64,000 nt of DNA from contig JBCAQO010000014.1 in assembly GCA_039111635.1 (NCBI GenBank), positions 2,294,001 to 2,358,000 on the forward strand. Reading direction: 5' to 3'. A program made the position numbers and the translations under genes. The stretch is from Heterobasidion occidentale (lineage: Eukaryota > Basidiomycota > Agaricomycetes > Russulales > Bondarzewiaceae). Below the pieces are notes generated by a model, which searched no databases, had not been told where the DNA came from, and worked only from the letters and a program-made list of their open reading frames with translations. This document shows positions 57,272-64,000 of this stretch, piece after piece (position 1 is the first letter of the stretch; each line of letters begins with the position of its first letter).

Positions 57272-57855
57272 TGTTACGAACTGCTTGTTCAGTAACCCAA
57301 GAGTAACAGGTTCTTCCCTAGGTTGCACTATGGACCGAGTGGTGGATGAAGTCTCGACTGTATCGGTTAACAATACAGGAGGGAATAATGATTTGCTCTA
57401 TGAACGAAGATAGGTATATGGAGATACCTATGAACGAAGAGAATGTACTGAAGATCCTCAGCCTATTCTATGAGCCTTATATACTGTATAGGGTATAGGG
57501 TAAGAGTCCGTGTGCTTCTCCGGGTTTCCATTCCAGGAGAGCTGTGGTCACCGTCTCTCTCAGCCGGTGCCTACTCTTGTACTTCTCCAGTCGCACCAAT
57601 CCATCCTGGTGTGACAAGGTGCTTACCCACAAGCCCTAAGCCCATGGCATGTGAATGCCTCCCTTATCTTCGTGCAAACCTCGTATCCCTCCAATATAGC
57701 CTTTACCGATGTCTTGAAGAACCATTGGTTTAGTCGGCTCCTAAGGACATGCCGAATACCTTGATGTACACTCCGTAGTGGAGCCGCCTAGCATGTGATG
57801 CTTGAACCATCGGATAGACCGGCCCCGAAGGGCCCCGATCGGTCAAGTCATAACA
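57272..57855 (-). mobile_element. Solo LTR, family A (copy A2)
   Basis: 584 bases from TGTTACGAACTGCTTG to AAGTCATAACA, duplication atcat on both sides (57267-57271, 57856-57860). Removing it and one atcat restores the integrase reading across the site. Confidence 0.93.
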
Positions 57856-57965
57856 ATCATTACCCTTTGCAAGAAAACGATTGATTCCAATGGAATAGCA
57901 AAATTACTCTTAGACCACACTTGGCGACGGTACAGTCTACTAGACAAGATAATTTCAGACCATGG

Positions 57966-59053
57966 TGATGAGCATGCACCTGCTCTGAGGTCTAAGAGAG
58001 GTATTTGGAAAGCTTTGGGAAGAGACTGAACAGCTCTATACAAGTACCAAAGACACCGACTCATACCGGATATGGTTGGTCCCTACCCAAATGACTGCAA
58101 GCCACCAAAGGACGTTTGGCAGCACTTGGGTCAGTTTGTGCACATGTCACGTACTTACCATGACCGTACAGGAGTCATTGAAGGAGCCTTACAATATTCT
58201 ATTATGAGATCAGGATTAGACAGCCTATTTAGCCGATGTTATTCATACCCAGTTAGTTCTTATCACTTATCATCCTAACTTCCATATGGTTGGTTGAACA
58301 CAATCTTGCACCATCACTTGGCCACCCAAGTTGTGTGTTTACTATTTCTTTCTTTTCAGTGGCTCTCCAGCACCTGTTCCTGCTACCTACTCTCAGATGA
58401 TAAATGCCAAATGTTTGGGATTTTGTCATTGCTGATAGACTTTTACCTTATCGCCTTCGGAACCCATATGGACATTTCACCTACCTTCTTATCTTTGCTG
58501 GTTGCTAGGTCTTGGTGCCTATTCGGTACTTACTCTCATTTCTCGTTTGATATTTTACTTAGGAGCTCCATTTACTATAAAAACCTACATACAACTCTGG
58601 CATAAACCAGCTTTCACACCCCACAGTTCAAAGCTCATTTGCACTCATCTTAACCATTGAAAATGTCTTCGTTGACTCCTAAAAACTTGTCATCCTTGTC
58701 GTTCGGCCTCATTCGCATTCATACTTGTCTCTTTGATTGTACTTCTTGTCCCTACCGTGTATATTGTCAGAGTCCCGTATGGCTATTGAAGTACATAGTT
58801 GTCGGTTGCGGCACTACCTTTCTCATTACCAAATGAATCCCCAAACCTACTGACATCCGGTCTGTATTTGGCATAGTCCTGAAACTGTTTGGGTGCTATA
58901 ATCTTACACTCTTCATTGCTCCTCAGTGCGCCCTTACTTTCTAAAAGTTGTTCCTAACATTTCCTTGTGTATTAGATACTAGCTCCAGCATCCCTTGCTC
59001 TCAAGGTTGTTTTGATGTTGTGCTTAGCACTTAGAGACACCTCTAGCATATTA
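57966..59053 (+). mobile_element. LTR, family D (copy D3), 5' LTR of E7
   Basis: 1,088 bases from TGATGAGCATGCACCT to CTCTAGCATATTA, matching D1 and D2. Inserted in the E6 integrase, which it truncates. Followed by E7 internal sequence. Confidence 0.82.
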
Positions 59054-59782
59054 GCATGCTACATACCGCCTAATGGATAACACAGACCCATTTGTGATGC
59101 TGCTAGCGTCAGAGCAGTCTTCCAAGAGCTAGACAAGGAGGATAGGAAGTTGTTGTTGGTAGACCTCATGCAGGATTTTGCCTAGCCTCTCCTTCACCAG
59201 CAAAGGAGAGGGGCGAAGGGAAACCCAAGTATGTGCCACTATCATGTATTTGAATTGGAGCCATTGGAAATGACATTATTCCTCCTATTCATCTTGACAT
59301 GCAATTGACAACTCGAGAAAAAAGCGCTGGAGCAAGAGCCACCATTGACTCTGTCTGCAAAGAGATCCTGGTTTATGAAAGATGGGTGCGAAGACATGAT
59401 TTCCCCACCTATTCACTGAGCTATCCTATCTGTGTCTGGAACATCAACAACACGATCAACAAAGGAGGCCTCATACAATGTGGCCTAGATGCAAACCTCA
59501 CTATCAAGGATTGACGAGGAAGGCAGCATACTGAATATGTCCAGATGTTTGTTACCAATCTAGGAAAGGACGACATCCTCCTAGGAATGGATTGGTTAAA
59601 ATGCCTTGACCCTTCCATTGGGTGGAGGTGTTGCAAAGTATACTTTGATTGGTGCCCCCAAGATTGCCAGCAACCCTACAGGTGGACTAAGGCACGGAAA
59701 GAACCAACCAAAAAGGAATGGTTAGCAAAACTACATGATAACAAGATAACCAAGCAAAAGAAACCATGCCTTGTCCCTAGAC
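59054..59782 (+). pseudogene. E7 internal remnant: gag tail, protease
   Basis: E7 begins directly with the last part of gag (YIPPNG, then AASVRAVFQELDKEDRK ... LMQDFA, stop TAG at 59183-59185); the rest of gag is deleted. Pol follows in the -1 frame: SPSPAKERGEGKPKY, LTTREKSAGARATIDSVCKE, HTEYVQMFVTNLGKDDILLG. It is interrupted by LTR A3 after KPCLVPR (59783). It keeps CGA (59314-59316) where E8 has TGA. Confidence 0.82.
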
Positions 59783-60359
59783 TGTTATGACTTGACCGAT
59801 TGGGGCCCTTCGGGGCCGGTCTATCCGATGGTTCAAGCATCACATGTTAGGCGGCTCCTCTACGGAGCGTACATCAAGGTATTTGGCATGTTCTTAGGAG
59901 CCGACTGGACCGATGGTTCTTCAAGACATCGGTAAAGGCTATATTGGAGGGGCTCAAGGTTCACACAGTAATAAGAGAGGCATTCACATGCCATGGGCTT
60001 AGGGCTTATGGGTAAGCACCTCGTCGCACCAGGATGGATTGGTACGACTGGAGAAGTACAAGAGTAGGCACCGGCTGAGAGAGACGGTGACCACAGCTCT
60101 CCTGATGGAAACCTGGAGAAGCACACGGACTCTTACCCTATACCCTATACAGTATATAAGGCCCATAGAATAGGCTGAGGATCTTCAGTCTATTCTCTTC
60201 GTTTCTACACAGTCCCCACACTGTGTAACTTAGAGCCAATCATTATTCCCTCCTGTATCATTGCCTGATACAGTCGAGACTTCGCCCACCACTTAGTCCA
60301 TCGTGCGACCTAGGGAAGAACCTGTTACTCTTGGGTTACTGAACGAGCAGTTCATAACA
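59783..60359 (+). mobile_element. LTR, family A (copy A3), 5' LTR of E8
   Basis: 577 bases from TGTTATGACTTGACCG to GCAGTTCATAACA. The sequence to the right is leader and gag, so this is an attached 5' LTR. Flanks (tagac, ctaga) do not form an exact duplication. Inserted in the E7 protease-RT linker. Confidence 0.85.
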
Positions 60360-60479
60360 CTAGAATAGACTCGCTTTTGCCCCTACCTTGCACCACACTC
60401 TGCTTTCTGCCACACTCTCTCTCACAACCCTCATCGGCAGAGCCATAGACCTCCACCGAAGAGAGTTACTTCACACACC

Positions 60480-62072
60480 TTGGAGCAAGACCTAGGCCTA
60501 GGATTTCCACCAGGCACTAGACAAATTCATAACCAACTTCAACAGAACAATCGTCCTATCCATCAAAGGGGAAACCGCTGGTATTACTCCAACACCAATT
60601 GGCCAGCACCCCCAAACTTTGATAACTGTTCGTACCAAGAAGGACAATATTTCTTCACAAGAGAAGACAAAACAGAAGCTGAGTGGGCTTGAGATGAATT
60701 AGCAGAAGACTGGGTAGAGCCACCCCAGTACAGAAACCCCGAACCGGAAATCCTGGATACATCGGAAGAAGAAGAAGGAACATCCGAGTCCGAATCCTCG
60801 GATATTCAAACACCGATCAACACCCGAAATATTGAAGACAACACCATTATGTCGACAAATGTTACAGCTCCCCCTGCAACCGGATCGTCCGGAAGGGGCA
60901 AGCTTAAGCTCCCCGATAACTTCGAGGGAGATAGAACGCAATCACAGAAATTCATCATGAATTGCCTCCTCCTTTTTACAGCAGAATCAGACCAGTACAA
61001 GACGGATGAAGACAAAGTTTTCCTCGCCCTCTCATGCATGAGATATGGAACGGCCGGCGTCTGGGCAGAAAGTTTCCTGAAGAAAACAGTCAGGGCGACC
61101 CCGCCCAAAACCCTTGGGACTTGGACCAACTTCCTTGACAGGTTTAAACTCTAGTTCAAGGAAACAAACCTTACGGACAAGGCCCGAAGCGCTCTCATGT
61201 CTTTCTCTCAAGGGAAGATGACGGTGGATGAATACTCCAATCAATTCATCCTTATAGCCTCCGACGCCGACATCACCGACAAGGAACAAGTTCCTTACTT
61301 CCAGAGAGGGCTCAATCCAAGGGTCATGGACAAGATCTATGACAAAGAAATGCCGCCGAAGGACACAATCCAAGATTGGGTCAATACTGCCTGTGAAATG
61401 GGAGGATGCTTGAGAGCCCGAAGTGCTCAAAAGGCAATCCTTGCCAACTCCACCTCATTCCGAAGCGACTTCCTCAATTGCTTTTACCTCCAACCCACTC
61501 GCCGCTATAATTCTACCAACGCTCCTCGCAGAATGAACAACCAGGTGGTTGACATGGACATCGACGCCTCTCGCAAGCGGGACGCCAACCAAAACAAACG
61601 TGTATACAATGGCAAGAAACCTGCCCCCTTTTCCTGCTACAACTGTGGGAGACCAGGGCATGGGATAGCTGATTGCCGTTCCCCTCGTAGAGGTGTTCCC
61701 CCTTCTCAAGGAAATCCGCGCAAGTCAATGGGCGGAGGAGGTAGACGAGCTCGCGCTGCAGACATGGAGGATGAAGATGAGCAAGAATCCCCACTGGGAG
61801 ACAATGTGGGACTTCATTGAGGACTGGAGGAGGGGAGTTCTCATGGCCACCACTGTCGGGTATCACAACCTGGTAATTTGGTGGAACGTGAGGACCCTTC
61901 CGTGAGAAGGGGAGGATCAGACCAGAGCAATGGAGAGCGCTACGTACCGCCTAACGGACGATGAAGCAACGGACCCGTCCGTGATACTGATGGCATCCGA
62001 GCACTCTTCAGAGACGTAGGGGAGGCCAAGGCCAAGCGGATGTTGGTGGATCTGGCAGAGGATTTTTCCTGA
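60480..62072 (+). pseudogene. E8 gag
   Basis: About 530 codons in one frame with four internal stops (TGA 60690, TAG 61152, TGA 61818, TGA 61962). Domains: acidic N-terminus, capsid (VFLALSCMRYGTAGVWAESF; SQGKMTVDEYSNQFILIA; VPYFQRGLNPRVMDKIYD), and the nucleocapsid knuckle CYNCGRPGHGIADC (about 61638-61680). The C-terminus GIRALFRDVGEAKAKRMLVD ends at TGA 62070, a position also used by E4 and E7. Confidence 0.85.
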
Positions 62073-62683
62073 CCTCTCCTTCACCAGCCGAAGAGAGAGG
62101 GTCGAGCAAACTCGAGTATGATTCTCCGTCATGTATTCAAATCGGAGCAATGAACAGCCACATCATTACTCCCATTCGGCTTGATGTGCGATTGACAACT
62201 TGAGGAAGAAGCGCTAGAGCCAGAGCCGCCATTGACTCAGTGTGCGAAGGGATTTTGGTAAACAAGAGATGGGTACGAAAACACGATCTTCCAACCTACC
62301 CCTTAAACCGCCTTATCCGTGTTCGCAACGTCGATGACACCATCAACAAGGCAGGCCTCATTCAACAAGGCCTAGAGGCGAATCTCACCGTCAAGGACAG
62401 ACGGGGGAGAACTCATACTGAACACGTCCAGATGTTCATCACCAATCTAGGGAAAGACGACATGCTCCTAGGAACGGATTGGTTAAAATACCACGACCCC
62501 TCCATCAGGTGGAGGCGCCGTGAGGTGCACTTTGATTGATGCCCCAGAGATTGCCAACAACCATATGGGTTTACCAAGGCAAGGGAAGAGCCTACCAAGA
62601 AGGCATGGCTAGCAAAACTACGCGGTGACAAGATTCCTCAGCGGACGAAGCCGCATCTTGTCTCTGAACCGGTAGGACCTCCG
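62073..62683 (+). pseudogene. E8 protease
   Basis: Pol starts in the -1 frame relative to gag: LTSPSPAEERGSSKLEYDS. The protease block reads ARARAAIDSVCEGILVNKRW, with DSV in place of DSG/DTG, and MFITNLGKDDMLLGTDWLKY. TGA at 62201 replaces the CGA still present in E7, and TGA at 62537 a probable Trp. Confidence 0.78.
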
Positions 62684-63085
62684 TAGACTTGGACTAAAGA
62701 ACAATGGAGCCAAGTACCCACGAAGGAATGGAAATCTCGGTTCCTCTCCCTGTTGGAGCACAATTGCCGACAAGCCAAAGCTTGGAAATGGCTCGAGAAG
62801 CAAGTAACCGAAAGGAAGGAACGCCGGCAAGCTCAAACAGCCTAGAGCGAAGCTTCAGAAGAAGTTGCTAATAAAGCGCAAACACCGTTTGACTCTTCCG
62901 CAATGGATAGCGGAAGAGAACCCGTCATTAGAAAGGTAGCTCCTGAGCCCTCGGGGTTCACAAGCTTTGACGAAGACCTGGAGGAAGAAATCAACACCAC
63001 CGACTTGAAGAATTGCGTGCCGTTGGAATATCATTCCTATCTCAACATCTTCAGCGAGAGATGATCACAAAGACTCCCCCAACAC
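62684..63085 (+). pseudogene. E8 protease-RT linker
   Basis: Continues in the pol frame with TAG at 62684 and 62843 and TGA at 63062. Landmarks: KEWKSRFLSLLEHNCRQAKA, GFTSFDEDLEEEINTTDLKN, EYHSYLNIFSER, shared with E4. Confidence 0.7.
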
Positions 63086-64000
63086 ATGATATGGGATCAT
63101 GCGATAAATCTCAAACCGTCCTTTAAACCCCAGGCTCCAAGAATATTCCCCTTGAGCCCGAAAAAGCACGACGAGCTAGGGAAATTCGTCAAAGAGCATC
63201 TTTCTAGGGGAACAATACGTCGGTCAACAGCTCATAGCGCAGCCTCCTTCTTTTTTATAAACAAGAAGGATGGGAAGCTCCGCCCGGTACAGGACTATCG
63301 CCACCTCAACGAACACACCATTTGAGACGTCTGCCCCCTACCATTAATCCAAGAACTATTGGATATTATTTGAGGGGCAACGGTATTTTCAAAGCTCGAC
63401 GTTCAGTGGGGGTATAACAACGTGCGCATCAAGGAAGGAGACGAATCCAAGGCAGCTTTCGTCACACCCTTGGGGCTCTTTGAACCTACAGTAATGTTCT
63501 TTGGGCTCTGTAATTCCCCGGGAACCTTCCAGGCCATGATAAACATGATTTTCCAAGAACTCATCTTGGCCCGGAAAATAGCAGTATATATGGACAACAT
63601 CCCCATCTTCACAAAAACCACAGCAGAACACATTGTGATTGTTCAACGAGTCCTCCAAATCCTACGTGACAACGATCTTTACCTCAAACCAGAGAAATGC
63701 GAGTTCCACAAGGAAAAGCTAAATTACTTGGGGTACATGATTTCAAAAGACCACGTCGCCATGGAAGACTTGAAGATTAAGGCCATCCAAGAATGGCCCA
63801 TCCCTCGCACAGTTCGCGACATCCGCTCTTTCTTAGGCCTAGGGAATTTTTATTGGTGATTCATTGACAAGTTTTCCTTAATCGCCCAACCCTTGCACGA
63901 CCTTACCAAGAAAGACACGAGATGGGACTGGACCACGGAGTGCCAACAGGCATTTGACCGATTGAAAAAAGCCTTCATCAGTCAACCTGTCCTATTATAC
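63086..64000 (+). pseudogene. E8 reverse transcriptase (continues past window)
   Basis: RT: KFVKEHLSRGTIRRSTAHSA, FFFINKKDGKLRPVQDYRHL, then TGA at 63323 and 63371, FVTPLGLFEPTVMFFGLCNS, active site AVYMDNIPIFTK (63587-63598; second Asp is Asn), LNYLGYMISKDHVAME, TGA at 63857 (Arg in E1), and the RNase H start. Stops plus the active-site change make it inactive. Confidence 0.88.

Larger units (their letters stand above)
51650..57965 (+). mobile_element. Gypsy/Ty3 element E6 (degenerate, 3' truncated)
   Basis: The plus-strand internal region of the C1 element: leader/gag remnant, protease, RT, RNase H and integrase. It is interrupted by solo LTRs A5 and A2 and element G1, and ends abruptly in the integrase (KIISDHG) where LTR D3 begins. 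Its pol is closest to E1 in this window. Confidence 0.83.
60360..64000 (+). mobile_element. Gypsy/Ty3 element E8 (3' end outside window)
   Basis: The least decayed element here. Gag is one frame (60480-62072) and pol is one frame (from about 62073 past 64000), with no frameshift in pol within the window; damage is almost entirely in-frame stops, mostly TGA. RNase H has just begun at the window edge (LTKKDTRWDWTTECQQAFDR). Confidence 0.88.

Overview
The window is nuclear DNA of a filamentous fungus, most likely a basidiomycete of the Agaricomycetes. The evidence is dense GT-AG introns of about 49-66 bases, protein families with a basidiomycete flavour (a DUF4203/TMEM198-like membrane protein, a Ppc89/Cep57-domain protein, Bms1, Spp2), and abundant Ty3/Gypsy chromovirus-type retrotransposons. 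No species can be named from the sequence.

Positions 1-18,413 are a compact, GC-richer gene island. In order it holds: a 5'-truncated DHX33/Dhr2-like DEAH-box helicase (+), an epoxide hydrolase (+), a Cep57-domain spindle-pole protein (-), Bms1 (+), an Spp2-type G-patch protein (+), a small protein that may be the C-terminal half of its neighbour (-), a DUF4203 multi-spanning membrane protein (-) and a CAIB/BAIF family III CoA-transferase (+). Three of these serve RNA biology (Dhr2-like and Bms1 in small-subunit ribosome assembly, Spp2 in splicing). Bms1 and the Cep57-domain gene share a short divergent promoter; so do the DUF4203 gene and the CoA-transferase. Five of the conserved genes carry one or two 1-2 base indels, mostly at or near homopolymers, which break otherwise excellent reading frames. 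Exon-length arithmetic agrees with each inferred indel. Uncorrected assembly error is the simplest reading, but real decay is not excluded.

Positions 18,414-64,000 are a retrotransposon graveyard with no host gene that I can support. At least seven degenerate Gypsy elements are present: E1 (-, about 21.2-30.2 kb), E2 (-, 30.2-36.9), E3 (-, 40.6-43.7), E4 (-, 45.6-50.7), E6 (+, 50.7-58.0), E7 (+, 58.0-59.8) and E8 (+, 59.8 to beyond the window; the freshest). Five LTR families (A, B, C, D, F) can be told apart. Several solo LTRs have readable target-site duplications (gtaca, gtcag, gtcat, gtgt, gacac, atcat), so nesting order can be read directly: E8 in E7 in E6, with solo LTRs and an 0.8-kb non-autonomous inverted-repeat element (G) also inside E6 and E4.

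Other structure in this half includes a tRNA-like cloverleaf, two copies of the G element with tRNA-like internal boxes, a 1.7-kb tract with a recurring ~20-base motif, a ~100-base diverged direct repeat, short minisatellites, palindromes at the 5' ends of LTRs, a shared post-LTR leader sequence between two LTR families, and a pattern of CGA-to-TGA stop codons in E8 that suggests CpG-directed C-to-T mutation.
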